From Streptomyces sp. L2 (GTDB taxonomy: Bacteria; Actinomycetota; Actinomycetes; Streptomycetales; Streptomycetaceae), in contig NZ_QBDT01000001.1 in assembly GCF_004124325.1 (NCBI RefSeq), positions 5,456,001 through 5,520,000 of the forward strand: a stretch of DNA of 64,000 nucleotides. Reading direction: 5' to 3'. The translations under genes were made by a program, and so were the position numbers. The notes below the pieces were generated by a model. The model was given only the letters and a program-made list of their open reading frames with translations. It searched no databases and was not told the DNA's origin. Position 1 is the stretch's first letter. Each line of letters begins with the position of its first letter. Below are positions 20,562 through 28,811 of the stretch, piece by piece.

Positions 20562-21011
20562 GTGAGCCTGTTCCGCGACGACGGCATCGTCCTGCGCACC
20601 CAGAAGCTGGGTGAGGCAGACAGGATCATGCTGTGGTCTTCCGGGGGACGACCCCCGTACCCCCGGCCGATGGTCCGTGGGGGCCGGTCATGAGCTTGTT
20701 CCGGGACGACGGCATCGTCCTGCGCACCCAGAGGCTGGGTGAGGCAGACAGGATCATGCTGTGGTCTTCCGGGGGACGACCCCCGTACCCCCGGCCGATG
20801 GTCCGTGGGGGCCGGTCATGAGCTTGTTCCGGGACGACGGCATCGTCCTGCGCACCCAGAGGCTGGGTGAGGCAGACAGGATCATGCTGTGGTCTTCCGG
20901 GGGACGACCCCCGTACCCCCGGCCGATGGTCCGTGGGGGCCGGTCATGAGCTTGTTCCGGGACGACGGCATCGTCCTGCGCACCCAGAAGCTGGGTGAGG
21001 CAGACAGGATC
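20562..21011 (+). repeat. 128-bp tandem array duplicating the 5' end of recO
   Basis: Three complete 128-bp units (20562, 20690, 20818) and the first 66 bp of a fourth (20946). Each unit begins with recO codons 1-22 and continues with about 60 bp of non-recO sequence containing CGGGGG-ACGA-CCCCCG hairpins and GTGGGGG before the next start. Unit 1 starts GTG and differs slightly (GCCTGTTCCGCG against GCTTGTTCCGGG in units 2-4); units 2-3 have AGG where 1 and 4 have AAG. As 128 is not a multiple of three, each unit encodes a 43-residue mini-ORF whose TGA overlaps the next ATG (ATGA). Confidence 0.95.
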
Positions 21012-21695
21012 ATCACATTGCTCACGCGGGGGCACGGGCGGGTGCGGGCCGTGGCGCGCGGGGTGCGGCGGACCAAGTCGAAGTTCGGCGCCCGGCTGGA
21101 GCCCTTCTCCCACGTCGACGTGCAGTTCTTCGCGCGCGGCAGCGAACTGGTCGGACGCGGGCTCCCCCTGTGCACGCAGAGCGAGACCATCGCCCCGTAC
21201 GGCGGCGGCATCGTCGCCGACTACGCCCGCTACACCGCCGGCACGGCCATGCTGGAGACCGCCGAGCGGTTCACCGACCACGAGGGCGAACCAGCCGTCC
21301 AGCAGTACCTCCTCCTGGTCGGCGCCCTGCGCACCCTCGCCCGCGGCGAGCACGCCCCCCACCTCGTCCTCGATGCCTTCCTGCTGCGCTCCCTCGCCGT
21401 CAACGGCTACGCCCCCAGCTTCGGCGACTGCGCCAAGTGCGGAATGCCCGGACCGAACCGGTTCTTCTCGGTCGGCTCGGGAGGTTCCGTCTGCGTCGAC
21501 TGCCGGGTGCCCGGCAGCGTCGTACCCTCGCCGCAGACCCTGGTTCTGCTCGGCGCACTGCTTACGGGAGACTGGGAGACGGCGGACGCGTGCGAGGCGC
21601 GCTACGTCCGGGAGGGCAGCGGCCTCGTGTCCGCCTACCTGCACTGGCACCTGGAGCGCGGACTGCGTTCCCTTCGGTACGTCGAGAAGTCGTAG
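20946..21695 (+). CDS. recO: DNA repair protein RecO
   Basis: RecFOR-pathway mediator that loads RecA on SSB-coated single-stranded DNA. The 249-residue protein has the N-terminal OB fold ([20 protein letters not shown], then [17 protein letters not shown]) and the zinc finger CAKCG...CVDC near residues 163-190. ATG 20946 is the only copy of the repeated start that reads into the full gene. It overlaps the stop of the preceding mini-ORF by 4 bp and has GTGGGGG about 6 nt upstream. Full-length RecO therefore depends on the fourth start in the array. uppS follows 35 bp later. Confidence 0.94.
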   Translation: MSLFRDDGIVLRTQKLGEADRIITLLTRGHGRVRAVARGVRRTKSKFGARLEPFSHVDVQFFARGSELVGRGLPLCTQSETIAPYGGGIVADYARYTAGTAMLETAERFTDHEGEPAVQQYLLLVGALRTLARGEHAPHLVLDAFLLRSLAVNGYAPSFGDCAKCGMPGPNRFFSVGSGGSVCVDCRVPGSVVPSPQTLVLLGALLTGDWETADACEARYVREGSGLVSAYLHWHLERGLRSLRYVEKS

Positions 21696-21730
21696 AAGTC
21701 CTAGAAGTCGCAGAGGGAGACGAGAAGCAC

Positions 21731-22570
21731 ATGGTCGTACGCGGGATCCTGGGCCGGCAGCGCCGCGAGTACAGGGCGCCGGAGCCGCACCCGTCCGGCG
21801 CCCGTGCGCCGAAGCTCCCCGGCGAACTGGTCCCGGGCCACGTGGCGATCGTCATGGACGGCAACGGCCGCTGGGCGAAGGACCGCGGGCTGCCCCGCAC
21901 CGAGGGCCACAAGGTCGGCGCCGAGCGCGTGCTGGACGTACTGCAGGGCTCCATCGAGATCGGCGTCCGCAACATCTCCCTGTACGCCTTCTCCACCGAG
22001 AACTGGAAGCGCTCGCCCGACGAGGTCCGCTTCCTGATGAACTTCAACCGCGACTTCATCCGCAAGACCCGCGACCAGCTCGACGCCCTCGGCATCCGGG
22101 TGCGCTGGGTCGGCCGCATGCCCAGGCTGTGGAAGTCCGTCGCCAAGGAACTCCAGGTCGCGCAGGAGCAGACCAAGGACAACGACCTGCTCACCCTGTA
22201 CTTCTGCATGAACTACGGCGGCCGAGCCGAACTCGCCGACGCGGCCAAGGCGTTGGCCGAGGACGTCAAGGCCGGCCGCCTCGACCCGGCGAAGGTCACC
22301 GAGAAGACCATCCAGAAGTACCTGTACTACCCGGACATGCCGGACGTCGACCTCTTCCTCAGGCCCAGTGGCGAACAGCGCACCTCCAACTACCTCCTCT
22401 GGCAGAGCGCCTACGCCGAGATGGTCTTCCAGGACGTCCTCTGGCCCGACTTCGACCGCCGCGACCTCTGGCGAGCCTGCATCGAATACGCCTCCCGAGA
22501 CCGCCGCTTCGGCGGCGCCATCCCCAACGAGGAACTCCAGGCCATGCAGGGCCGCCCCGAGGGCAACTGA
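21731..22570 (+). CDS. uppS: Isoprenyl transferase (undecaprenyl diphosphate synthase)
   Basis: A cis-prenyltransferase of 279 residues making the polyprenyl carrier lipid for cell-wall synthesis. The catalytic start [20 protein letters not shown] with Asp of MDGNGRW is followed by GHKVGAERV, the FSTENWKRS loop and the C-terminal signature [23 protein letters not shown] 21731 is preceded by GGGAG. The spacer from recO contains three AGAAGTC repeats. A dispersed hairpin repeat lies just downstream, probably ending the recO-uppS transcript. Confidence 0.95.
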   Translation: MVVRGILGRQRREYRAPEPHPSGARAPKLPGELVPGHVAIVMDGNGRWAKDRGLPRTEGHKVGAERVLDVLQGSIEIGVRNISLYAFSTENWKRSPDEVRFLMNFNRDFIRKTRDQLDALGIRVRWVGRMPRLWKSVAKELQVAQEQTKDNDLLTLYFCMNYGGRAELADAAKALAEDVKAGRLDPAKVTEKTIQKYLYYPDMPDVDLFLRPSGEQRTSNYLLWQSAYAEMVFQDVLWPDFDRRDLWRACIEYASRDRRFGGAIPNEELQAMQGRPEGN

Positions 22571-22588
22571 TCACGGACAGCACACCCG

Positions 22589-22630
22589 TGCCCCGTCAGG
22601 GGCGCGGGGAACTGCGCGACAGGCCACAAC
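22589..22630. repeat. Dispersed intergenic hairpin repeat, copy 2
   Basis: TGCCCC-GTCA-GGGGCG followed by CGGGGAACTGCGCGACAGGCCAC, nearly identical to 15707-15746. It lies between the convergent uppS and zur genes and probably acts as a terminator. Confidence 0.7.
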
Positions 22631-22676
22631 GCACCCGCACCCGAAAGCACACCGCACGGCCCCGGCGTTCCCCGGC

Positions 22677-23087
22677 CTAACCTGCGGAGCACTCCGCACA
22701 GGTACCGAAGATCTCCACCGTATGCGCCACATTCACATACCCGTGCTCCGCGGCGACAGCCTCCGCCCACTTCTCCACCGCCGGCCCCTCCACCTCCACC
22801 GCCTTGCCGCAGGAGCGGCAGACCAGGTGATGGTGGTGCTCCCCGGTGGAGCAGCGCCGGTACACCGACTCCCCCTCCGACGTGCGCAGCACATCGACCT
22901 CGCCGGCGTCCGCGAGGGACTGCAGCGTGCGGTAGACCGTCGTCAGCCCGACGGAGTCGCCCTTGTGCTTGAGCATGTCGTGCAGGTCCTGCGCGCTGCG
23001 GAACTCGTCGACCTCGTCCAGGGCCGCCGCCACTGCTGCCCGCTGCCGGGTCGCGCGGCCCTTCACGGGCGGTCCAGCGGTCGTCAC
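22677..23087 (-). CDS. zur: Zinc uptake regulator Zur (Fur family)
   Basis: Fur-family repressor of 136 residues. The winged helix has LTTVYRTLQSLADAGEVDVLRT. The metal site region is GEHHHHLVCRSCGKAVEVEGP, and the structural zinc cysteines are CxxC in VCRSC and CAEC near the end. The start is GTG 23087, with AAGGAGG 8 nt upstream. It follows the znuB gene on the same strand after about 105 bp, and Zur-like boxes control znuA, so a zinc rather than iron regulator is the best call. It probably autoregulates through the operon. Confidence 0.92.
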   Translation of the reverse strand: MTTAGPPVKGRATRQRAAVAAALDEVDEFRSAQDLHDMLKHKGDSVGLTTVYRTLQSLADAGEVDVLRTSEGESVYRRCSTGEHHHHLVCRSCGKAVEVEGPAVEKWAEAVAAEHGYVNVAHTVEIFGTCAECSAG

Positions 23088-23191
23088 GGGGTTGCCTCCT
23101 TCGATGGCTCGCGAGGGCTCCCGTGCCCATCGGGTGTCGTGAGCCGTCGCGCGTCTGCCCGGGCCATTGTGCCAGCCCAAACCGCCGGCGG

Positions 23192-24106
23192 TCAGACGCC
23201 GACCTCGTCGCCGGCCGCCCGCCCCGCCGGGATCGAGCACTCCGCGGGATCGCCGGCGGGCCGCCCCGCCGCGGCCGCGCGGGCGCGCCGCCGGGCCAGC
23301 GGGGTCGCGGCGACGGTGAGCGCGACGAACGCGGCGATGGTCAGCAGGACGATCGTCGCGCCGGGCGGCACGTCCTGGTAGTAGGACGTGACGGTGCCGC
23401 TGACGGTCACGGCCACCCCGATCACGACGGCGATCACGAACGTGGCCGTGAAGCTCCGCGCGAGCTGCTGCGCCGCCGCCACCGGCACCACCATCAGCGC
23501 GGACACCAGCAGCAGCCCGACCACGCGCATGGCGACCGTCACCGTCACCGCCGCCGTGACCGCCGTCAGCAGGTTCAGGGCGCGCACCGGCAGCCCGGTG
23601 ACCCGCGCGAACTCCTCGTCCTGGCTGACCGCGAACAGCTGGCGGCGCAGGCCCAGCGTGACGAGCAGCACGAACGCGGCGAGCACACAGATCGCGGTCA
23701 CGTCGGACCGTGCCACCGTCGACAGCGAGCCGAACAGGTAGGAGGTCAGGTTGGCGTTGGAGCCGCCCGGCGCCAGGTTGATCAGCATCACGCCGCCGGC
23801 CATACCGCCGTAGAAGAGCATCGCGAGGGCGATGTCGCCGCGCGTGCGGCCGTACCAGCGGATGAGTTCCATCAGGACGGCGCCGAGCACGGAGACGGCC
23901 GTGGCCATCCACACCGGGGAGGTGGACAGCAGGAAGCCGAGGCCGACGCCGGTCATGGCCACGTGCCCGATGCCGTCGCCCATCAGGGCCTGGCGGCGCT
24001 GGACCAGGTAGATGCCGACGGCGGGCGCGGTGATGCCGACCAGGACGGCGGCGATCAACGCGCGCTGCATGAAGGCGTAGTTCAGGAAGTCCATCAGGCC
24101 GGCCAT
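23192..24106 (-). CDS. znuB: Zinc ABC transporter permease ZnuB
   Basis: ABC-3 family permease of about 300 residues with eight or so hydrophobic segments, beginning NYAFMQRALIAAVLVGITAP, and the conserved GDGIGHVAMTGVGLGFLL and MRVVGLLLVSALMVVPVAAAQ regions. Two starts are possible: ATG 24106 overlaps znuC by 13 bp, while ATG 24094 forms a TGATG stop/start junction and would encode MDFLNYAF; the second is quite likely. The C-terminal tail is Arg/Ala/Gly-rich. It works with ZnuC and ZnuA in high-affinity Zn uptake. Confidence 0.93.
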   Translation of the reverse strand: MAGLMDFLNYAFMQRALIAAVLVGITAPAVGIYLVQRRQALMGDGIGHVAMTGVGLGFLLSTSPVWMATAVSVLGAVLMELIRWYGRTRGDIALAMLFYGGMAGGVMLINLAPGGSNANLTSYLFGSLSTVARSDVTAICVLAAFVLLVTLGLRRQLFAVSQDEEFARVTGLPVRALNLLTAVTAAVTVTVAMRVVGLLLVSALMVVPVAAAQQLARSFTATFVIAVVIGVAVTVSGTVTSYYQDVPPGATIVLLTIAAFVALTVAATPLARRRARAAAAGRPAGDPAECSIPAGRAAGDEVGV

Positions 24107-24873
24107 CCCGTGCGGATCGGTTCGGTGCCCGCGGGTGCGTGCGGGTGGACGTGGTCGTGGCCGGGCAGAGCATGTTGCCCCACGGCCTTTGGGGGTGGTC
24201 CGTCGTGCAGGACGCAGCCGTCGCGCAGGACGACCGCCCGGTCGATCAGGGGCTCCAGGGGCCCCAGTTCGTGCAGGACGAGCAGGACGGTCGTACCGGC
24301 GGCGACCTGTTCGCGCAGGGTCGCGGCCAGCACCTCCTGGCTGGCCAGGTCGACGCCGGCCATCGGCTCGTCCATGATCAGCAGCTCGGGTTCGGACGCG
24401 AGCGCGCGGGCGATCAGCACCCGCTGGTGCTGGCCGCCGGAGAGCGCGGTGACGGAGTCCCCGGCCCGGTCGTTCATGCCGACCCGCTCCAGGGCGCGGT
24501 GGACGGCCTCCCGGTCGGACCGGCGGAAGGCGCCGAAGCGGGTGCGGGACAGGCGGCCGGCCGAGACGATCTCGGTGACGGTGGCGGGGACGCCGCCGGC
24601 GGCCGTGGTGCGCTGCGGCACGTAGCCCACGCGCGCCCAGTCGCGGAAGGCGCGGTGCGGGGTGCCGAACAGGGCGATCGTGCCGCTGTGGACGGGCACC
24701 TGCCCGATGAGGCTGCGGACGGCCGTCGACTTGCCCGAGCCGTTCGCGCCGAGCAGGGCGACGACCTCGCCGCGCCGCACGGTGAGGTCGATGCCGCGCA
24801 GGACGGGACGGGAGCCGAGGTCGGCGCGCACCCCGCGCAGGGCCACGACGGGTTCGTCCGAGGTGAGGGTCAT
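24094..24873 (-). CDS. znuC: Zinc ABC transporter ATP-binding protein ZnuC
   Basis: A 259-residue ABC ATPase with Walker A GANGSGKST, Q-loop VPQRTT, signature LSGGQHQR, Walker B LLIMDEP and switch His in LVLHELG. The C-terminal GQHALPGHDHVHPHAPAG is His-rich, which fits a zinc system. ATG 24873 is chosen because GAGGAGG sits 8 nt upstream; an alternative ATG at 24900 overlaps the znuA stop (ATGA). Central gene of the znuA-znuC-znuB-zur operon. Confidence 0.94.
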   Translation of the reverse strand: MTLTSDEPVVALRGVRADLGSRPVLRGIDLTVRRGEVVALLGANGSGKSTAVRSLIGQVPVHSGTIALFGTPHRAFRDWARVGYVPQRTTAAGGVPATVTEIVSAGRLSRTRFGAFRRSDREAVHRALERVGMNDRAGDSVTALSGGQHQRVLIARALASEPELLIMDEPMAGVDLASQEVLAATLREQVAAGTTVLLVLHELGPLEPLIDRAVVLRDGCVLHDGPPPKAVGQHALPGHDHVHPHAPAGTEPIRTGWPA

Positions 24874-24896
24874 GGTCCGGTCCTCCTCCATGCCGG

Positions 24897-25868
24897 TCAT
24901 TCGGCGCCCAGGGCCTTGCGGAGCGCGGTGAGGTTGGCCTCCTGGACGGAGAAGTAGTCGGTGCCGCGCGACTTCCCGGTGATGATGCCTTCGAGGGGGT
25001 CGAGGACGTCCGTCTTCAGGCCGGCGTCGCCCGCGATGGTCTTGGCGGTCTTGTCGCTGACGAGGGTCTCGTAGAAGACGGTGGTGACGCCGTCGGCGCG
25101 GGCCATGTGCTCCAGGTCTCGCACCCGGGCGGCGCTGGGCTCCGACTCGGGGTCCAGGCCGTTGACGGCCTCCTCGGTGAGGCCGTAGCGCTCGGCGAGG
25201 TAGCCGAAGGCGGCGTGCGTGGTGATGAAGACCTTGCTCTTCGTGTGCGCGAGGCCGGTCCTGAACCGGGTGTCGAGGTCGTTCAGCTGCTTCACCAGGG
25301 CGGCGGTGTTCTCGCGGTAGTCGGCCGCGTGGTCCGGGTCGGCCTTCTCGAAGGCCTTGCCGACACCGGCGGCGACCTGGGCGTAGCGCACCGGGTCGAG
25401 CCAGATGTGCGGGTCCTTCGCGGCGCCCTCGGGGCTCGCGCCGCTGTCGTGGGCGGCGGCGTGCCCGCCGACCTCGTTGCCGTGTTCCTCCAGGGTGGTC
25501 AGGGAGGCCGCGTCGATCTTCGTCTGCACGGGGGACTGGGCCACCGCGTCGTCGACGGAGGGCTGGAGGTTCTTCAGGTAGAGGACGGCGTCGGAGTCCT
25601 GGAGGGAGGCGATCTGCTTCGGGCTCAGCTCCAGGTCGTGGGGTTCCTGGCCGGGGGAGGTGAGGCTGGTGACGTGGACGTGGCTGCCGCCGATCCGCTC
25701 GGCGAGGAAGGCCATCGGATAGAAGGAGGCGACGACGTCGAACCTGCCGGTGTCACCCGCGGCAGCGCTGTCGGTGGAGCAGGCGGAGAGGGTGCCGAGG
25801 CCGAGCGCGGTGACGGCGGTGACCGAGGTGAGGGCGGCGAAGCGTATGAGCCGTCGACTTCTGTTCAT
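24897..25868 (-). CDS. znuA: Zinc-binding lipoprotein ZnuA
   Basis: Cluster A-I solute-binding protein of about 323 residues. The signal peptide ends in the lipobox TLSAC, so it is a lipoprotein on the outer face of the membrane. Zinc ligands appear in EPHDLELSP and THAAFGYLAERYGL, and a charged His-rich loop (HGNEVGGHAAAHD) precedes DPHIWLDPVRYAQVA. ATG 25868 is taken as the start; ATG 25877 and TTG 25883 are alternatives lying inside a Zur box. First gene of the operon, preceded by two Zur-like boxes. Confidence 0.93.
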   Translation of the reverse strand: MNRSRRLIRFAALTSVTAVTALGLGTLSACSTDSAAAGDTGRFDVVASFYPMAFLAERIGGSHVHVTSLTSPGQEPHDLELSPKQIASLQDSDAVLYLKNLQPSVDDAVAQSPVQTKIDAASLTTLEEHGNEVGGHAAAHDSGASPEGAAKDPHIWLDPVRYAQVAAGVGKAFEKADPDHAADYRENTAALVKQLNDLDTRFRTGLAHTKSKVFITTHAAFGYLAERYGLTEEAVNGLDPESEPSAARVRDLEHMARADGVTTVFYETLVSDKTAKTIAGDAGLKTDVLDPLEGIITGKSRGTDYFSVQEANLTALRKALGAE

Positions 25869-25904
25869 GACAGTCATTTTCAACTGACATGGAAACCATT
25901 GTCA
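25868..25904 (-). promoter_or_regulatory. Two Zur-like boxes in front of znuA
   Basis: On the minus strand TGAAAATGACTGTCA (25868-25882) and TGACAATGGTTTCCA (25890-25904) lie 7 bp apart. Each is a close match to the Zur/Fur-type consensus TGAAAATGATTTTCA. They cover the znuA start region, consistent with zinc-dependent repression of znuACB by the Zur encoded in the same cluster. Confidence 0.82.
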
Positions 25905-26039
25905 ACAAGCCCCTTCGCCGGGCCCCGATCCGCACATGATCGGTACCGATTTGGTTGAGGGGGAGCCCCCGCCGGTACCCTGAAGCATTCGCTGGAAGCA
26001 TCTCGCTTCAACGCCCGTCGTCGTAATGAAGAGAGCACC

Positions 26040-27422
26040 GTGGCCGCCGACAAGATCGACACCATCGTCAGCCTGAGCAAGCGCCGTGGCTTCGTTTTCC
26101 CGTGCAGTGAGATCTACGGCGGACAGCGTGCCGCCTGGGACTACGGACCGCTGGGTGTCGAGCTCAAGGAGAACCTCAAGCGCCAGTGGTGGCGCTACAT
26201 GGTGACGTCGCGCGAGGACGTGGTCGGTATCGACTCGTCCGTGATCCTGGCCTCTGAGGTGTGGGTCGCCTCCGGCCACGTCGCCACCTTCACGGACCCG
26301 CTGACCGAGTGCACCTCCTGCCACAAGCGGTTCCGTGCCGACCATCTGGAAGAGGCGTACGAGGCCAAGCACGGCCGCCTCCCCGAGCACGGCCTCGCCG
26401 ACGTCAACTGCCCGAACTGCGGCAACAAGGGCCAGTTCACCGAGCCCAAGCAGTTCTCCGGGCTCCTCTCCACCCACCTCGGCCCGACGCAGGACTCCGG
26501 TTCCGTCGCCTACCTGCGCCCCGAGACCGCCCAGGGCATCTTCACCAACTTCGCCCAGGTGCAGACCACCTCGCGCCGCAAGCCGCCGTTCGGCATCGCC
26601 CAGATGGGCAAGTCGTTCCGCAACGAGATCACGCCGGGCAACTTCATCTTCCGCACTCGCGAGTTCGAGCAGATGGAGATGGAGTTCTTCGTCAAGCCGG
26701 GCGAGGACGAGAAGTGGCAGGAGTACTGGATGGAGCAGCGCTGGAACTGGTACACCGGCCTGGGTCTGCGTGAGGAGAACATGCGCTGGTACGAGCACCC
26801 GAAGGAGAAGCTCTCCCACTACTCCAAGCGCACCGCCGACATCGAGTACCGCTTCCAGTTCGGCGGCAGCGAGTGGGGCGAGCTGGAGGGCGTCGCCAAC
26901 CGCACCGACTACGACCTCTCCTCCCACTCCAAGGCCTCTGGCCAGGACCTGGCCTACTTCGACCAGGAGGCCGGCGAGCGCTGGACGCCGTACGTCATCG
27001 AGCCGGCGGCCGGTGTCGGCCGGGCGATGCTCGCCTTCCTGCTCGACGCCTACGTCGAGGACGAGGCGCCCAACGCCAAGGGCAAGATGGAGAAGCGGAC
27101 CGTGCTGCGGCTCGACCACCGCCTGGCCCCGGTGAAGGTCGCCGTCCTCCCGCTGTCCCGCAACCCCGAGCTGTCGCCGAAGGCCAAGGGCCTCGCCCAG
27201 GCGCTGCGCCAGCACTGGAACATCGAGTTCGACGACGCCGGCGCCATCGGCCGCCGCTACCGCCGCCAGGACGAGATCGGCACGCCGTACTGCGTGACCG
27301 TCGACTTCGACACCCTGGACGACAACGCGGTCACCGTCCGCGAGCGCGACTCCATGAAGCAGGAGCGGGTGTCCCTGGACCAGATCGAGGGCTACCTGGC
27401 CAGCCGCCTGCTGGGCTGCTGA
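26040..27422 (+). CDS. glyS: Glycyl-tRNA synthetase (alpha2 type)
   Basis: Class II aminoacyl-tRNA synthetase of 460 residues, the dimeric type used by actinobacteria. GTG 26040 starts the protein ([20 protein letters not shown]). Class II motif 2 is within [34 protein letters not shown] and ARG-rich motif 3 region [13 protein letters not shown] follow. CPNCG and CTSCH pairs suggest a zinc-binding insert around residues 84-125. The C-terminal domain binds the anticodon. It is divergent from znuA, and a 17-bp stem terminator lies 22 bp downstream. Confidence 0.95.
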   Translation: MAADKIDTIVSLSKRRGFVFPCSEIYGGQRAAWDYGPLGVELKENLKRQWWRYMVTSREDVVGIDSSVILASEVWVASGHVATFTDPLTECTSCHKRFRADHLEEAYEAKHGRLPEHGLADVNCPNCGNKGQFTEPKQFSGLLSTHLGPTQDSGSVAYLRPETAQGIFTNFAQVQTTSRRKPPFGIAQMGKSFRNEITPGNFIFRTREFEQMEMEFFVKPGEDEKWQEYWMEQRWNWYTGLGLREENMRWYEHPKEKLSHYSKRTADIEYRFQFGGSEWGELEGVANRTDYDLSSHSKASGQDLAYFDQEAGERWTPYVIEPAAGVGRAMLAFLLDAYVEDEAPNAKGKMEKRTVLRLDHRLAPVKVAVLPLSRNPELSPKAKGLAQALRQHWNIEFDDAGAIGRRYRRQDEIGTPYCVTVDFDTLDDNAVTVRERDSMKQERVSLDQIEGYLASRLLGC

Positions 27423-27444
27423 CGCCGAAACACGGGTACACGCC

Positions 27445-27479
27445 GGACGGCCGCCGAGTCACTGACTCGGCGGCCGTCC
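27445..27479. terminator. Bidirectional terminator between glyS and chitinase gene
   Basis: A perfect 17-bp inverted repeat, GGACGGCCGCCGAGTCA (27445-27461) with its complement at 27463-27479, followed by TTCTTCTG. It lies between two convergent genes and is the strongest terminator candidate in the window. Confidence 0.9.
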
Positions 27480-27501
27480 TTCTGCTCTCCTCGGGCTCCC
27501 G

Positions 27502-28599
27502 TCAACGGCCTTGCAGTGCCCTGACGTTGTCGCCGAAGGTCCAGTTCTTCGAGCCGTCCCAGTTGAGGGACCAGGTCATCAGGCCCTTGAGCGAGCTGCC
27601 GTACTGCCGCCAGGCCTGGGAGACGAGGGACGGCGACATGTAGCCGCCGCCGGCGCCGGGCTGGGCGGGCAGCCCCGGTACCTGCTTGTCGTACGGCACG
27701 CGGATCGTGGTCCCCTGCACCACCAGCCCCTTGTTGAGGCAGTCGGTCTGCGCGGTGAAGCCCTGTACGGTCCCCGCCGAGTAGGAGTCGCCGGAACAGC
27801 CGTACATGCTGCCGTTGTAGTACTGCATGTTCAGCCACCACAGCCGGCCGTTGTCCGCGTACTTCTTGATGATCGGCAGGTACGCCCCCCAGATCGAGCC
27901 GTACGTGATGCTGCCGCCGGTGACATACGCGGTCTCCGGGGCCATCGTCAGGCCGAAGTTCGACGGCATCCGGCTCAGCACCCCGTCGATGATGCGGATC
28001 AGGTTGGACTGGGACGTGGACAGCCGGCCGATGCTTCCGCTGTTGGTGAGGCCGGTCTCGATGTCGATGTCGATGCCGTCGAAGTTGTACTGCTTCAGGA
28101 TCGGCACGATCGTGTCGACGAACCGGTCCGCCACGGCGCTGGAGTTGAGGTCGATGCCCGCCGCGGCCCCGCCGATGGACAGCAGGATCGTCTGCCCGGA
28201 GGCCTTCGCCGCGCACATCTCCGCCGGCGTCGGCACCTTCACCCCGCTGTCCATGCCGTCCTGCCACAGCGCGGTGCCGTCGGACAGGATGACCGGGAAG
28301 GCCGCGTTGAGCACGTTGTAGCCGTGCGCGGCGATGCGGGAGTCGGTGATCGGGGTCCAGCCGAAGGGCGGGTGGACGCCGTTGGCCGAACCGTCCCAGT
28401 TCTCCCAGTAGCCCTGGAGAACCTTGCCGGCCGGGCGGGACTTCACTGCGCAGGTGTCGGTTGTGGCGGAGGCGCCGGGCGCGGTGGTGGGGGAGGGGGC
28501 GGCGGTTGCGGCTGGCGCCACGGCGAGGGAGAGGGCGAAGGGCGCGAGGCAGGTGGTGGCCAGCGCGGCGGCGAGCAGACGCAGTCTGCGGCGAATCAT
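27502..28599 (-). CDS. Secreted GH18 chitinase
   Basis: Extracellular family 18 chitinase of 365 residues. A Tat/Sec-type signal peptide (MIRRRLRLLAAALATTCLAP) is followed by a short Pro/Thr linker and a single catalytic domain starting KVLQGYWENWDG. The catalytic signature DGIDIDIE spans residues 174-181, and MTWSLNWDGSKNW closes the barrel. No carbohydrate-binding module is present. ATG 28599 has GGGAGG 6 nt upstream. Upstream at 28690-28722 are two copies of the chitinase promoter element, implying control by chitin/GlcNAc regulators such as DasR. Confidence 0.94.
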   Translation of the reverse strand: MIRRRLRLLAAALATTCLAPFALSLAVAPAATAAPSPTTAPGASATTDTCAVKSRPAGKVLQGYWENWDGSANGVHPPFGWTPITDSRIAAHGYNVLNAAFPVILSDGTALWQDGMDSGVKVPTPAEMCAAKASGQTILLSIGGAAAGIDLNSSAVADRFVDTIVPILKQYNFDGIDIDIETGLTNSGSIGRLSTSQSNLIRIIDGVLSRMPSNFGLTMAPETAYVTGGSITYGSIWGAYLPIIKKYADNGRLWWLNMQYYNGSMYGCSGDSYSAGTVQGFTAQTDCLNKGLVVQGTTIRVPYDKQVPGLPAQPGAGGGYMSPSLVSQAWRQYGSSLKGLMTWSLNWDGSKNWTFGDNVRALQGR

Positions 28600-28689
28600 G
28601 CGGAGCCTCCCGGTGGGGGTGCGGTGAGGACGGGGCGAGGCGGGTGGGTCGGCCGGTGGTCGGTAGATGTCGCATACATGACACTCCTC

Positions 28690-28722
28690 TGGTCCAGACC
28701 TCTAGTCAATAGGTCTGGACCA
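28690..28722 (-). promoter_or_regulatory. Paired chitinase-type 12-bp operators (dre-like)
   Basis: TGGTCCAGACCT (28690-28701) and its exact inverted copy (28711-28722) flank a 9-bp spacer that includes TTGACT on the minus strand. The 12-mer matches streptomycete chitinase promoter repeats and is close to the DasR site core TGGTCTAGACCA. Repression of the chitinase gene in the absence of GlcNAc signals is inferred. Confidence 0.8.
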
Positions 28723-28760
28723 AGTCGAAGCCCACCCTCTCTCGGATGACAACTCACAAA

Positions 28761-28796
28761 TGACGGATAACAGATATTGAAATCTGTCATCCGTCA
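28761..28796 (+). promoter_or_regulatory. 15-bp inverted repeat before aldo/keto reductase gene
   Basis: TGACGGATAACAGAT (28761-28775), loop ATTGAA, then ATCTGTCATCCGTCA (28782-28796), one mismatch between arms. It ends 15 bp before the aldo/keto reductase start, a typical place for a repressor operator; the TetR regulator encoded downstream is the natural candidate. Confidence 0.65.
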
Positions 28797-28811
28797 TGGC
28801 AGTCTGGACTC

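Noticed and set aside
20562..21011. CRISPR array
   Set aside because: The units are contiguous 128-bp repeats with no spacers, and each contains recO coding sequence; no cas genes are near.
25905..26039. Glycine riboswitch or T-box before glyS
   Set aside because: Only 135 bp between znuA boxes and glyS, with no T-box specifier stem, terminator pair or glycine aptamer pattern visible.
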